Assembly (NCBI GenBank): GCA_023213395.1
Contig: CM041465.1
Location: 36,773,741 to 36,837,740 of the forward strand
Direction: 5' to 3'
DNA: 64,000 nt
Origin: Cycas panzhihuaensis
Taxonomy: Eukaryota; Cycadophyta
A program made the position numbers and the translations under genes. Of the stretch, positions 24,501-36,099 are shown piece by piece; positions within the stretch are counted from its first letter, which is position 1; each line of letters starts with the position of its first letter. The notes beneath the pieces were generated by a model that did not search any database, was not told the DNA's origin, and saw only the letters and a program-made list of their open reading frames with translations.

Positions 24501-24806
24501 GGCTAGTTCTGATTTTTGTTTTCTGATTTTGTAGGTTTTCAGGTATAGGTTATACTGAGTTTGCAACACAGGCAGACCTAATTTAACCCTTTGATGGATA
24601 TTGGCCTGGACATGGTTAAACCTCCAATTGTATGCGACCATGTACACAATACAGGCTAGGTGTGATTTTGGTTTCTGATTTTGTAGGTTTTCAGGTGTAG
24701 CTTGTGCTGAGTTTGCAACACAGGCAGACCTAATTTAATCCTTTGATGTGTATTGGCCTAGACTTGGTGAAGCCTCCTATTGTATGTGACCATGTGCACA
24801 ATACAG
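24501..24806 (+). repeat. 153-bp tandem duplication downstream of the PPR gene
   Basis: Unit 1 (24501-24653) and unit 2 (24654-24806) both run from GGCTAG through TTTCTGATTTTGTAGGTTTTC and GAGTTTGCAACACAGGCAGA to CAATACAG, with modest divergence. Each unit contains a pyrimidine-rich stretch ending TTTTGTAG, which resembles a 3' splice site. It lies 82 bp after the stop codon, probably in or near the 3' UTR. Confidence 0.9.
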
Positions 24807-25553
24807 GAAGCAACTATGTATTGATAGGGTATGTGAGAACTAGTATGATAATCACATATGTGATTCTGGGGGAGGCAGTTTTGTCTAGTTAAGGCTAGAG
24901 TTCCTTATTGTCAGACAATATTTTCCTACTTCTGTGGTTCCTTTCCAATCAGATTGGATGTAGTGGTAAGATGGACTATGTTGATCATGTGCCACAATTT
25001 GTAACATTGAATTGGGCTCATCCCATGCACCTTGAACAGTAGCATCCAAAATTGACTCAATACTGAAGAAAAAACACCGGCACATTGATGGCAGTTGAAT
25101 GGATGAAATTTGTTAGTTCACCAATCAGTTGGATCAGGGCCAGTTTAAAGCATTTGCAGTCACTGGTGGTATACTATCTAACTCCTGTTAAGGTTATGGT
25201 GTATTAAGGGAAGATGCTCAGGCTTATTGAGCACACTTAGTGTGTTAAGTGATAAGATTGTCTAGGAGCACATGCTTATGTGCAACAATTGTAATACTTT
25301 CCTGAATATTGATTGATCAGCCATGAAGCTAAATTGTGTGAGTTGGTTGTATTGCTCAAAGTGCTATATGTAGCCATTATGGGTTGAATGGTGAGGACAT
25401 CTTGGAATCTATGTATCTCCTAGCTCAAATCTTTTAGGCATGTCCTCCTTAACTTATGGAAATGACCTATCATGAAGAGGGTAATGTTTCATGTTGTTCT
25501 CATTCACTAGCGGGATTGATTTATTGAAATTGTTGATTTGTTTGTAACTGGAC
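24807..25553. other. No gene seen between PPR gene and copia remnant
   Basis: Possible 3' untranslated or flanking sequence. It has short ORFs only and no recognised motif. Confidence 0.5.
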
Positions 25554-26397
25554 TGTGAACGATCAGGGAGAGATACAAGAATAACCGATGATTTATTATG
25601 AGAGATCATTTACATATGTATACAATTACATATTGTAACTAACATGTGTCTGAGTGACGTGGCAAACACTTGTCTAGTGATGCATAAAGAGGGGTTTTAC
25701 ATGACCCTTAGTTACATATTCCTAAATGAAACATTGTACTTAACACCCTCTCATAATGTTTCATCCTTTCAATCCTATTTTATCTTTAATAACTATGAAC
25801 TTATCTTTGCTAAGGGACTTTGTTAATATATCTACAATCTATTTATTTGTTGAACAATAGGTTAAATCAATTTTTTTGTTCTGCACTTTTTCTCTTGTGA
25901 AGTGATAATGTACTTCAATGTGCTTTCTTTGAGCGTGAAGAACAGGATTCTTGGTCAGTTTGATGGCACTTTGATTGTCACAGAATATGATGGTTGACTC
26001 CTTCTGTTGTTGATCTAAATCTAACAGAAATTACCTGAGCCATATTGCTTGACAGGCTGCACTGACTACTGACTTGTATTCTGCTTCTATAGATGACGAC
26101 TGTGGCTTGTCTTTTGCTATTCCAAGAGATTGTTGTTGATCCAAGAAAGAAACAATAGCCGCTTGTTGACTTTCTCTTTTCTCTATCTCTAGCCCAATCT
26201 GAGTCACAATATCCAATTAGTTTATTTATTTTCAGTTCTGGATATGTGAACTTTAAATTAGTTGTTCCTTTTAAGTATCTGAGAATTCTTTTTGCTACTT
26301 TATAGTGTCTCACCTTTGGATCCTACATATGCTTTGAAACTAGACTTATTGAATATGAGATGTTAGATCTAATTACGTTGAAATATATTAGGCTATC
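25554..26397 (-). mobile_element. Truncated copia remnant, minus strand
   Basis: Minus-strand copia 3' end: RT tail and RNase H, purine tract (TGAGAGGG, plus 25745-25752), then an LTR-like end whose element-sense start is TGTTAAGTACAATG (boundary at 25744). The outer LTR edge is uncertain (about 25554, TGTGAACGATC). The other side is cut at 26397 by TGTTAGGCG, the LTR start of gypsy element C. The rest of the copia would therefore lie beyond C, to the right of this window. Confidence 0.75.
25745..26397 (-). pseudogene. Copia RT tail and RNase H
   Basis: From 26393 downward the minus strand reads DSLIYFNVIRSNISYS, a TAG, and then MRHYKVAKRILRYLKGTTN, IGYCDSDWARD and KSTSGYCFFLG. These are hallmark copia RT-end and RNase H blocks. 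Farther on, DNQSAIKLTKNPVLHAQRKH and VDILTKSLSKDKF complete the RNase H domain and are followed by the purine tract. There is at least one frameshift near 26090 and several stops. The 111-codon ORF 25978-26313 is its best-preserved piece. Confidence 0.85.
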
Positions 26398-26614
26398 TGT
26401 TAGGCGTCAATTCTATTAACTATGTTGTCTAAAAGTAATTAGTTTTGAGTTAGTTCAGTTAGTTTTTAAATAATATATGAGAGTTCAAATATGTATATAT
26501 ATGTAAAAAGGGCAAATGTGGGGTATGCGATGTGGTGCATCCTAATCCTAGTGAATGGTTCTGAACTTGCTTAGGACAATTACATCCAACTCTTGTACAT
26601 CTTGTTTTGATATA
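26398..26614 (+). repeat. 5' LTR of element C, left part
   Basis: Begins TGTTAGGCGTCAATTC exactly where copia homology stops and includes TATATATATGTAAAAAGGGC, promoter-like. It is split at TATAA by the gypsy array and resumes at 45631. Joined length is about 385 bp. The call rests on the TG start, the copia truncation and the downstream primer site; the matching 3' LTR is not in the window. Confidence 0.6.
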
Positions 26615-26619
26615 TATAA
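26615..26619. other. Target-site duplication of the three-LTR array, left
   Basis: TATAA immediately before LTR a. The identical TATAA at 45626-45630 follows LTR c. Confidence 0.75.
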
Positions 26620-27579
26620 TGATTCAGGAGGATCTACCATATGTTTACAGGAGGCAAAAAATGTTGGGCATTGGAACAACTGAAAGAGATAGGACCAAAT
26701 GGTGTCAAACTAATATGAAACTTTATGGAAAGGAAGAAGGCACATCCCACTATATGTGCGCAAAAGGTAGGATTTAAAAAATATCATTTGATTAGATTGC
26801 AAGCCTTGTTTTGCAAAAAATAGCTTCTATAGTCAACAGAAAAGTAGTAAATACATATTATTTTTAAATCAATGAAAATGGAGGCAAATGATATTCAAAT
26901 GAGTTAATATTTTGAAAAACTAAAGGGGACATATGTACCTATACGTGTACCAAATTTGACTTTAATTGGAGTTTGTTAGCCCTACGTACCAAGCCACAAC
27001 TTTTCGAAATTGCATGAATGCCACTTGGATAACATGCATTCTGGTTGTTGGTGATTGTACTTGCATGAATGCCACTTGTTAAACATGCATTTTGGTTTCC
27101 TTTCTATAAATTGAACCCTCTTGAGTTCATTTACGATGTTTGAAACTTGGTTCTTGTGTGTGAGAGACAATTGACTTGAGAGCAACATTAAGGTAGCATT
27201 TGGAAGGCATTGGAGACTATAGAGGAGACAAAATTTCAACACTTCAAGTATCCATTTTGGAGAATGAAAGCTTCATTAAAGGAGTCTTGGGAAGTTGGAG
27301 GTCCCTTGTGGTATTATTGTATCATTTCTTCATTGTAACTTGCATATTTTTTGCTAGTTATTTTTCTCCATTATTAAATGGATGTTTTTCTAACTTAATG
27401 AAAGTATTATTCTTCTTACCTTGGAGTAATGGCAAGTATGCATGAGTTGGTGTAGAATATCCTCTTTTGGGCTCACTCTTTTATTGATGTTATTGAAAAT
27501 TTTACACTAACACCCTAGGATCTCAAGGAAAAATATTGGTAATTAATTTCTTTCTTAATCATACTCTACTTTGGGATCA
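26620..27579 (+). repeat. LTR a of gypsy array
   Basis: 960 bp, TGATTCAGGAGGATCTACC to TTGGGATCA. Contains TATAAATTGAACCCTCTTGAG (near 27100), the likely TATA region, and a Cys/Phe-rich spurious ORF repeated in all three LTRs (27200-27445 here). A mutated primer site (TTGGTACTAGAAC, 27585-27597) follows. Confidence 0.9.
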
Positions 27580-27713
27580 TATTTTTGGTACTAGAACATG
27601 TGATCTTTGTTGTAGGGACTTGAATAGTATAAACAAGGAAATGATACCAAGAGAAAGGAGAAGCTTTTCTTGTGTTGCAATCACCAATAAGACAAAGAAA
27701 GAATCTAAGCACC

Positions 27714-28617
27714 ATGGATGAAAAAGAAGATAGAGAAATCAGATTTGAGAAGCTTGAGAAGAACGTAGAAGTTTTGATGCAAATGATGACCCCACTTCTA
27801 CCTCTAATCAAGGGCAAAGGCAAAGAGAAGGAAGTTGAAGGAGGATCCACGAATGACCACAACCGTGAAGAAGAAGAGGAGGAGATCTTAAAGCACTCAT
27901 TTGAAGAAAGCAAGGGTACTTCATCTCATCAACCCTTCAAGGTGGAGGCAAAGTTAGACATTCCATCTTATGATGGAGAGGTAAATGTTGAAAAGTTGGA
28001 CCATTGGTTGGATCAACTTGAAACCTACTTCACAATTTATGCTTATAGTAATGCTCAAAAGATTTCATTTGTTAGGCTTAAGTTATGCAAACATGCATTG
28101 ACATGGTGGAATGCATATTTGAAGATTCATGATGTATCTTCTTTTTCTTGGATGGATTTTAAGAAAGTAATAAAGAAGCGATACTACCCCATAGGTCATG
28201 AGGAAGACCAATGGGTCACTTGGCAATATTTACGCCAAGGGAGAGGTGTATTTGTCCAAGACTATGTTTTTTTATTTTTCAAGCATAGCATATTACTTGG
28301 TATTAATATGGATGAACATAGCACTCTTATGAAATTTATTGAAGGATTATATGATTATTATATAAGGAAGGAACTAAGGCCGTTTAAGGTTCAATCCATT
28401 GGAGAAACAAGTAAAATGACTATTGCAATAGAAAGTAAAAGCAAGAAACCTATATTCATGTCTAAAGATTCTACTTTTACTTCTAATAAGCATGAAAGGC
28501 ATCTTAAATTACACTCATCTAAAAGGCATGAAGGAAAGAAGAAAAGAATTAATTTTGTTCAAAGTTCTAACTATTATGAGCATTGTGATATTACTAGTCA
28601 TGTTGTAGCAAAGTGTT
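27714..28617 (+). pseudogene. Gag of internal region A
   Basis: Open for 301 codons from ATG 27714 (CACCATGG context, matching copy B at 40181; the upstream ATG at 27672 is not conserved as a start). It begins MDEKEDREIRFEKLEKN and has a Glu-rich linker. The capsid-type retrotrans_gag block follows, with LDQLETYFTIYA, KLCKHALTWWNAYL and YLRQGRG. The knuckle region YEHCDITSHVVAKC keeps a CxxxxHxxxxC part and then hits TAA, where copy B keeps Trp. Gag would coat the RNA. This is the longest intact Gag of the family here. Confidence 0.82.
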
Positions 28618-28619
28618 AA

Positions 28620-31481
28620 AAGTTGCATCAAAAGTTAAAGCCAAAGCATATTAAAGACATGGAATCAAGAAAGAAGGAAAAAGGGAAAGCACTACTTTAT
28701 GAGGTGGAGCTTCAAAGTGAAGGAGAAGAAGAGAATGTTACTTTACTGACAAATTATGGAGATGATGCTACAAGGAAGGAATTGTTTCACTTGAAGTTTC
28801 AAGTAGGAAATAATGCTATTGGTGCCATTATAGATCCAGGAAGTCAAAAGAATTTGATATCAGAAAATTTGGTGAAGAGCCTTGGGTTGGTAACTACTCC
28901 TCACTCTCATCCATATCCTCTTGGTTGGATCCATAAAGATGTGGAAATGCAAATATCAAAGTAATGTACACTTAAATTTTCCATCACTAATGATTTTGTT
29001 GATGAAGTGATGCGTGATGTAGTACCATTAGATGTCTGCCATGTTGTACTTGGGAGTCCCTACTTATGGAATTGAAATACACTCTTCTATCGAAGGGAGA
29101 GAAAGTACCGATTGATGAAGGATAATAAAAGCTTCATCATAAAGGCTACAAAGAAGCATTTGGACAAGATGACATTAATTTCAGCCACTCAAGCAAAAAG
29201 AATGATCAATGCATGTGGTAAATTTATCATTTTAATGGTAAGGAGCAAAGAAAAGGCAAGAGATGGAGGCCCTTCTACTTACACTCTTCTTGAACCACCT
29301 AAACAAATGCAACAAATTGAGGAGTTGAAGATAAGGTGTGACATTCTATTTCAGCATGTTAATGGGCTACCACCAAAGAGAAAGAGAGAGTATGAAATCA
29401 CTCTTGTAGGAGATGTACTATTTCCTAATGTTGCTTTGTATAGGCATTTCATTATAGAGAATAATGAGATAAAGAGGCAAGTTGAGGAGTTGCTTGATCA
29501 AGGGGTCATAAGACCCTCATGTTCACCTTGTGGGTCACCAATTGTCTTGGTGCCCAAGAAGGATAGAGGATGGAGAATATGTGTAGACTTTCGTGCTTTG
29601 AATAAAATCACAATTAAAAATCGCTACTCCTTGTCTCACGTAGACAATTTACTTGATCAAATTCAGCATGCTTGTTATTTTACTAAGTTGAATTTGAAAA
29701 GTGGTTATTACCAAGTTAGGATCAAAGAGGATGACACATAGAAGACATCCTTCAAAACAAAGCAATGACTCTTTGAATGGATGGTTATACCTTTCGGATT
29801 ATGTAATGCTCCTGCAACATTCATGAGGCTAATGAATGAAGTGTTAAGGCCTTACTTGGATAATTTTGTTGTTGTCTATCTTGATGACATTTTGATTTTC
29901 AGCAACACATGGGAAGAACGTTTGCAGCACATAGAAGAAGTTTTGAAGACTTTGGCTAAGCATCATTTGAAGCTTAATGTGAAGAAATATGAATTTGGTA
30001 AGGAGAACTTAGTCTTCTTAGGCTTTGTGGTTGGAAGAGGAAAGTTGAACATCAACCGACTTAAGACTCAAGCCATCCTCAAATAGCCTAGACCAATAAA
30101 CACAACAGAGGTGAAGTTTGTTAGGACCCTGTCAATATTTGAGAAAGTTTATTCTTCATTTCTCACAAGTTGCAGCATCTCTACATAGATTGACAAAAGT
30201 TAGTAAAAAGTTTACTTAAGGTTCCAAGGAGGAAGAAGTTTTTCTTCTCTTGAAGAAGAAAAGTTGTGAAGCACCAGTTTTGGCAATGCCAAATTTGCAA
30301 ACGCCTTTTGAAGTAAAAGCTAATACAAGTGGAAATGCGATTGGAGATGTCCTTATTGAAGGTGAGGAGTCTATTGCTTACTATTCGGAGGTCTTCACCT
30401 CTCAAGTAAAAAACTACCCAACATATGATCAGGAAATGTTTGCACCACATCAAGCATGCAAGCATTGAAGGTCCTACACTTACCTGGAAAAAAGGTTGTA
30501 GTTCATATCGATCATAAACCTTTTCAATTTTTGCAAACTCAAAGTAAATTACAACAAACAAGACACATGAAGTGGATGAGTTATTTATAACAATTCAATA
30601 TTATAATTAAATACAAAAGAAATCTACTAACAAAATTGTTGATATGTTATCTAGACCACCTTGTTCCACTTCTTCTTCTTCTGCTTTTATTTGTAGTTCT
30701 TTTATGAGTTTGTAGGTGGAGCTAATGCATCATGAAGAGTACAAAGACTTGAACCATGAAAATGAAGCCTTGAAGGAAGAATTGGAGAACCTAGCGAAAG
30801 GAAGACCTTTCCAACTTGCTTGGAAGGATGGTCTACTTTTCAAAGGGGAGTAGTTCTATGTTCCATCAAAAGGAGACAAGATCAAGTGGCTTAGAGAAGC
30901 CCATACTTCTAAAGTAGTTGGTCACTTTGGTGTAGAGAAGGCTTTAGCAAACTTGAGAAGATATGTTATATGGCCAAAAATGCAAAATGATGTAAGCAAA
31001 TATGCAAAAGGATGTGTGATGTATAATACTTCTAAGCCTTCTTCTAGAAAATTAGGATTGTATACATCACTGCCTATTCCCACTAGGCCTTGAGAAAGTA
31101 TCTCCATAGATTTCTTAGGGGGACTTCCCATGACTAGGAAGGGACATAACTATCTCTTTGTTGTTGTAGATAGGTTCAACAAGATGATATGTTTAATACC
31201 TTGTAAGAAAACAATCACAAGAACAGGGGCAGCTAAGTCGTTCTTTGAGCATGTATGGAAGAATTTTGGCTTGCCTTCTTCCATCATTTCAAATCGGGAT
31301 ACTCAATTCCTTTCATAATTTTGGAAGACACTATGGGAGATGATAGACACTAAATTGAAGAGGAGTACAAGTTTTCATCCTCAAACAGATGGACAAACCA
31401 AAGTAGTGAACATAACTTTGGTACATTTGTTGAGAGGATACAATTTGAAGCATCCAAAGGCTTGGGATAAATCATTGGCTT
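28620..31481 (+). pseudogene. Pol of internal region A (5' part)
   Basis: Protease AIIDPGSQKNLISENLVKSL (about 28828-28890) is of aspartic type with DPG for DSG. RT about 29440-30086 has [31 protein letters not shown] and YLDDIL with both catalytic Asp intact at about 29880. RNase H is about 30250-30700. Integrase zinc region GHFGVEKALANLRRY...CVMYNTSK (about 30920-31045) has one Cys as Tyr. The core begins [12 protein letters not shown]. Stops are seen at 28617, after ISK (28962), after WN, after EDDT (29739), after the tract at 29766, after AILK and elsewhere. It is cut at 31481 by element D; the integrase continues at 38345. Confidence 0.85.
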
Positions 31482-31576
31482 TGATCCGAATTTGAATGGA
31501 AAAGTAAAAACTTAGACCAATCGAAATAAATTTAGAACAATATACAATAATGTTACATTAAATTTAAAAATATTTG

Positions 31577-32011
31577 GGAAGAAGAAAACCAGTCGTAGTA
31601 GTCTAAAGAAGACGCCAAGCAGAAATCTTCTCCAAGAAAGAGTTTTGGTCGAGCAACCACATCATACAGATCATTGGTATTGGTACCAGAAGAGCTCAGA
31701 ATGCGCCAGACATTTCTCTCCTCCAAATTGTCGAGCGATCGATTCATGCTCAATAGAGCATAAAAATATTTGGAATTTTTCTTACAAATTTCTATATTTT
31801 TATGCTCTATTAAGCATGAATCGGACAACTTCAGCAATTTGGGAGAGGAGAAATGTCTATTGGGCGCATTCAGGGCCACTACAGGCTCTTTGGTACCAAT
31901 ACCAATGATCTATGTATGATGTTTTGGTTGCCGTTCAACCAAAAACTCTTTCTTGGAGAAGATTTATGCTTGGCGTCTTCTTTGGACTGCTACGACTGGT
32001 TTTCTTCTTCC
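31577..32011. repeat. Foldback (inverted repeat) inside D's 3' LTR
   Basis: The left arm 31577-31769 is the reverse complement of 31793-32011 with some small deletions; the spacer is about 23 bp. GGAAGAAGAAAACCAGTCG at 31577 pairs with CGACTGGTTTTCTTCTTCC at 31993. AATATTTGG occurs on both sides of the inserted arm (about 31569 and 31767), a short repeat at the junction. The transcript of either strand would form a long hairpin. Confidence 0.85.
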
Positions 32012-32469
32012 CTTTGGCTGCAACTAAGCCTTCTTGGGCTTCTTCAATGCCCCTCACGAACAGATCTCAGCACTTTTCCCTTGCTTCTTCTGTTTGTTTC
32101 TTCTTGGACCTCTTTTCCTCTGTTTTTCCTACGCAATCTTTAGTTTAGAGTTGTTCTTCTTCTTTAGAAAGCTATTTGGCATTATCCTTAGTTTACAGTT
32201 GTTGGGCATCCGTCCTCCCCTTCCTGAAGAAATCTGGGCAGTTTTAAAACCCTGTCATGCATGTTTCTTTTCTAAACAATGTTTTCATTTTAGTTTTTCA
32301 ACTAACTTTTGATCGGTTGAAAAACTAACTTAAAATTATTTAATCTAGTGTTATCTTTTTCCTATTGTGTAGATGACACCTATAAAATTGCCCTCCTAAA
32401 CTTTCGTGCAAAACATACTCCTTTTTCCCTGTCAAAATTGTGTCTGTTTTTCTGTTTTTCCATTTTTTG

Positions 32470-32592
32470 TTTTTCAGGTTGCACTTGTGGTCACTGCAGG
32501 TTGCACTAGGTTGCACTTGCAGACTGCCTGGTTGCACTTGGTTGCACTTGTAGTCTACTTGCTTGCACTTGTAGACCACTTGATTGCACCTG
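32470..32592. repeat. TTGCACTTG minisatellite in D's 3' LTR
   Basis: Irregular tandem repeats of the form GGTTGCACTTGTAGTCTACTT, unit about 20 bp with partial units. The homologous block in the 5' LTR (38105-38212) has a different arrangement of units. Confidence 0.75.
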
Positions 32593-32725
32593 TTTTGCAT
32601 TTTTTAAGCATCTCAATGATATTTTTTTACTAAATTAAGGTTACAAACATGAAAAACAAATATAACAATGCATTTTATACCAATTTTAAAGAGTATTATG
32701 AAATTAAAGATCCGAAAATGGATCA

Positions 32726-34250
32726 GAATTCCCCTTTTTGAGGAGTTCATGGCCTCATGAACTTTATAGTTGTAGATGAGGAAATTTGACTTTCCCTTTC
32801 TTCCTACTGTACCATTTTGCCTTGTTGGGTACTTGTTCTTTTTCTACAATCCTGAAGGACTTGATTGTGTCTCTTCTGGTCTTGGTCTGCTTCCTTTGAA
32901 GAATGCAATCATTTTACATTGGTTTCTCTTTCTCTACTCGCGACTCCTCTGGATTTAGTAAGAGTGGAACTCCATTTTCATCTTCATCCAACATGGATGG
33001 CTCGAACATTTTCAGATTCTCAACATTCACTACTGAATACATCTTCATGAATTTTGGAAGTTCAAGCTGGAAAGCATTTTCCCCAATCTTCTTTAAGATT
33101 GAAAAGGGACTATAACGTATAGGTTTTAGCTTTTTACCTTCACCTTGCAATCGTTTCTTACTGAGATGCAACCAAACTCTATCTCCTTCCTTAAAGGAAT
33201 GGCTGGTTATATGTGCATCATGCCTCTGTTTGTATCTTTGTTGAGATTTTTGAAGCTACTCCTCAACCTGTTGATGGATTTTCTTTATTCTTTCCAAAAA
33301 TCTTTGTGCCTTGTCATCTCCTTCTTCCTCCTCCTCATTTGCTGCAGAAAGTTGAGTAGAAAATTCTAGATCGAATGGACTTGCAGGAAGAAATCCCAAA
33401 CATACTTCAAATGGTGATTTTTGGGTTGAGCTATGGATAGCTCTGTTGAAGGCAAATTACAAGTATAGGAGACTTTCATCCCAAGTCTTATGATGCATGG
33501 CATTATATCCCCGTAACAGTTGTACCAACGTCCTGTTGACAACTTCAGTCTGGCCGTCTGTTTGAGGATGAAAGGCGGTGCTCATCTTCAACTTCGTATC
33601 CATCATTCCCCAAAGTGTTTGCCAAAAATGACTTAAACATCATTTTTAGTTCGTGGTAGTCATCCAAGGAAATCCATGGAGATACTCTCCCATGGTCGTG
33701 ATGGAACAGGAAGTGGAGTGTATAATCCAAACTTTCTATTGGCTGGTTTTGATGTGCTACACAATGTACATCCTCGTACTGCAGTAGTCACGTCTTGCTG
33801 CATGTTTGGCCAATATATATATCGCTGCAAATTCAATAATGTCTTCCCAACTCCAAAGTGTCCTGCAACTCGAAAGGTGTGAGCTTCTTTTACCCACTTC
33901 ATTCGGTCTGTATGCTTTGGAATGCAAAGCTTGTCTTGCTTGAAGAGGAGGCCATCTTTCAGCTGAAAATTACAACTACTTTTCCTCGTCAGAGTCGCTC
34001 AAAGATAGGCTTGAATGCCTCATCTTCTAAGTACAAATCAACATATTCATCATGGTAAAAAAGGCTGAAATTGCATAGCTACCAACAAACTAGAAATACC
34101 TTGTTGTTGAGGAGGTCAAGATAGCAAGTCTGCAATTTTATTTGTCGTGTCTTTCTTATACTTGACCATGATGTGAAACTACTGCAAATAGGACATCCAC
34201 TTCATGTGCCTAGCCTTCTGCAATTTGGATTAAGTCTACAAGAATTGTAA
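32726..34250 (-). pseudogene. Integrase of element D
   Basis: Minus-strand reading: zinc region HFGVGKTLLNLQRYIYWPN, then CTLCSTSKPANRKFG (33902-33700; HHCC pattern intact), core start WESISMDFLG, and the Q-T-D-G block near 33545. The C-terminal end KPIRYSPFSILKKIGENAFQ and LELPKFMKMYSVVNVENLKM (33110-32960) is like the end of the host family's integrase. Frames change between these pieces, so it cannot be translated as one protein. Confidence 0.78.
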
Positions 34251-35347
34251 AGGCTTGTGGTCGGTGTGGATGATTACCTCTTTTCCCAACAAATATGGTC
34301 TCTAATGCTTGACTGCTTGGTGCAATGCATAGAGCTCCTTATCGTAAGTTGGGTTGTTTATGACAACTCCATTAAAAGTCTCTGAATGGTATGTTATCGG
34401 TTTTCCCTCTTGCTTCAACACTGCTCCCATGGCATAACCTGAAGCATCAGTCTTCAATTTAAATGGTTTCTGTAACGAGGGTAAGGCTAACACTGGTGCC
34501 TCATAAATTTTCTGCTTCAAAAGCCTGAAAGCTTTCTCTTATTCATTCTTCCAATGAAACTATGCATGTCCTCTCGTCAACGCATGAAGAGGCGTTGTAA
34601 CTTGAGAGAATCTGAAAATAAATTATCTTAAATATTGACATGCACCAATGAAACTTCTTACCTCCGTGGTTGTCTTCGGTGTGGGCTAATTGAGAATGAC
34701 TTTAATCTTTGCTGAGTCAATCTTCAATTCTCCTCCTCCAGCTATAAAACCCAAGAATACAAGAGATTGCTTTCCAAACTCGTACTTTTTTAGATTAAGT
34801 TTTAGCTGCTGCTCTTGGAGGACTTTGAGCACTTGCTCGACATGTTGGAGGTGCTCCTCCTAAGTATGACTGAAAATCAGAATATTATTTAAAAAAATAA
34901 TTACAAAGTCATCAATGAAGGGTCTTAATACCTCATTCATCAACCTCATAAAGGTGGCGCGTTGCACAGACCAAAAGGCATCACCAACCATTCGAACAAC
35001 TCTTGCTTCGATTTGAAGGCTATCTTCCAAGTATCCTCCTCCTGGATTTGAACCTGATGGTAGCCTGATTTCAGGTCCAAGTTGTTGAAATATCTTGCGG
35101 ACTGCAGCTGGTCCAACAAGTCATCTATCTGTGGTAAGGGATGTTGATTCTTTATGGTGATCTTGTTTAAATTCCAATAGTCAATGCACATTCTCCATCC
35201 TCCATCTTTCTTCGGCACTGAAACAATAGGTGAACCACATGGGGAACAACTCGGCTTGATCACTTCTTGTTCCAAGAGTTTCTGAATCTGCCTCTTAATC
35301 TCTTCATTCTCCAAAACAGAGTTTCGGTAGAGACTAAGATTGGGCAA
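34251..35347 (-). pseudogene. RT and RNase H of element D
   Basis: RT: IKRQIQKLLEQEVIKPSCSP, CGSPIVSVPKKDGGWRMCID, LDLKSGYHQVQIQEEDT and FGLCNAPPL (35347-34946). The catalytic block near 34890 reads FLNNIL, so both catalytic Asp of YxDD are Asn (G-to-A on the coding strand). RNase H: KLKTDASGYAMGAVLKQEGK, ITYHSETF and YDKELYALHQAVKHW (34520-34250). The enzyme is dead by residue change as well as by stops and a frameshift after 34946. Confidence 0.82.
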
Positions 35348-35499
35348 AGGTGAATCAACAACTAGTTGGATTTCATGTTCAATTGCCCTCTTAGGGGGCA
35401 GTCCTTTTAACTCCTAGAATACGTCATTGTACCTATTCCTTAGGCTTTCAATTTGCTGCACTTGTTTCCTATCTGGCGCCTGCATTGAGGACTCTGCTT

Positions 35500-36000
35500 G
35501 CTCTTTTTCTTCCACCTTTTGCTTTATCATCAGCAGCACAAACTTCCTACAAGCATTAATCAATATTTTCGCTTGTTAGAAAGATATGAGAGAGATCTTC
35601 TTTTGCGGCTTTGATGTATTGATCAGATATGATTTCCCATCCTTGAGGAGTCGAATCTTTCTCAGCCTCCTATGATGGACTCCATCTCTATCATAGAGAT
35701 ATGGGCTGCCAAACACAACTTGACAAACATCTAAAGGAACTACCTCACATTCAACTTTATTAATGAACTTTTCAGAAATTGCAAATTTGAACTTATATTA
35801 GTGAGTAACCTGCAACTCTGAATCTTTTTGCAGCCATCCAAGAGAATATGGTTTTGGATGTACATGCATTTTTAATCCCAGCTTCTTTACCAATGCCTCT
35901 AAGATTAAGTTCTTTTGGCTTCCTCCATCAAAGATGACATCAACCATACTTTGCTTCACTTGGATTCTTACCATGAAGAGCTCCTCTCTAATATCTGGAA
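35500..36000 (-). pseudogene. Protease region of element D
   Basis: DVIFDGGSQKNLILEALVKK at about 35940-35880 is the active-site segment (DGGS for D-S/T-G-A), followed by LGLKMHVHPKPYSLGW. The same wording (D-x-G-S-Q-K-N-L-I) is in copies A and B, showing kinship of D with the array family. Several stops lie around it. Confidence 0.7.
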
Positions 36001-36099
36001 CAACTTGTTAATGGTTATTTTTAGGCCCCGCATTAGCCATGAGCATCAACTTCTCATTGGCCCCTTCAATGCCACAAACATCTTTATCACCTACAGAGT

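Larger units (their letters stand above)
31482..32725 (-). repeat. 3' LTR of element D with foldback
   Basis: 1244 bp against 1068 bp for the partner. The extra DNA is an inverted partial copy of the LTR's own 31793-32011 placed at 31577-31769. The remainder aligns with 37277-38344 throughout, including the TTGCACTTG repeat block. Confidence 0.85.

Noticed and set aside
27200-27445. Repeated 78-81-codon ORF in LTRs a, b and c (27200, 39666, 45255)
   Set aside because: Conserved only because the LTRs are copies; it lies in the transcribed LTR, starts differ, and composition is hydrophobic without a known family. A small LTR-encoded peptide cannot be excluded but is unsupported.
31645-32312. 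Overlapping plus ORFs in D's left LTR
   Set aside because: They lie in the LTR foldback and its flank, antisense to the element, and share sequence because of the inverted repeat.
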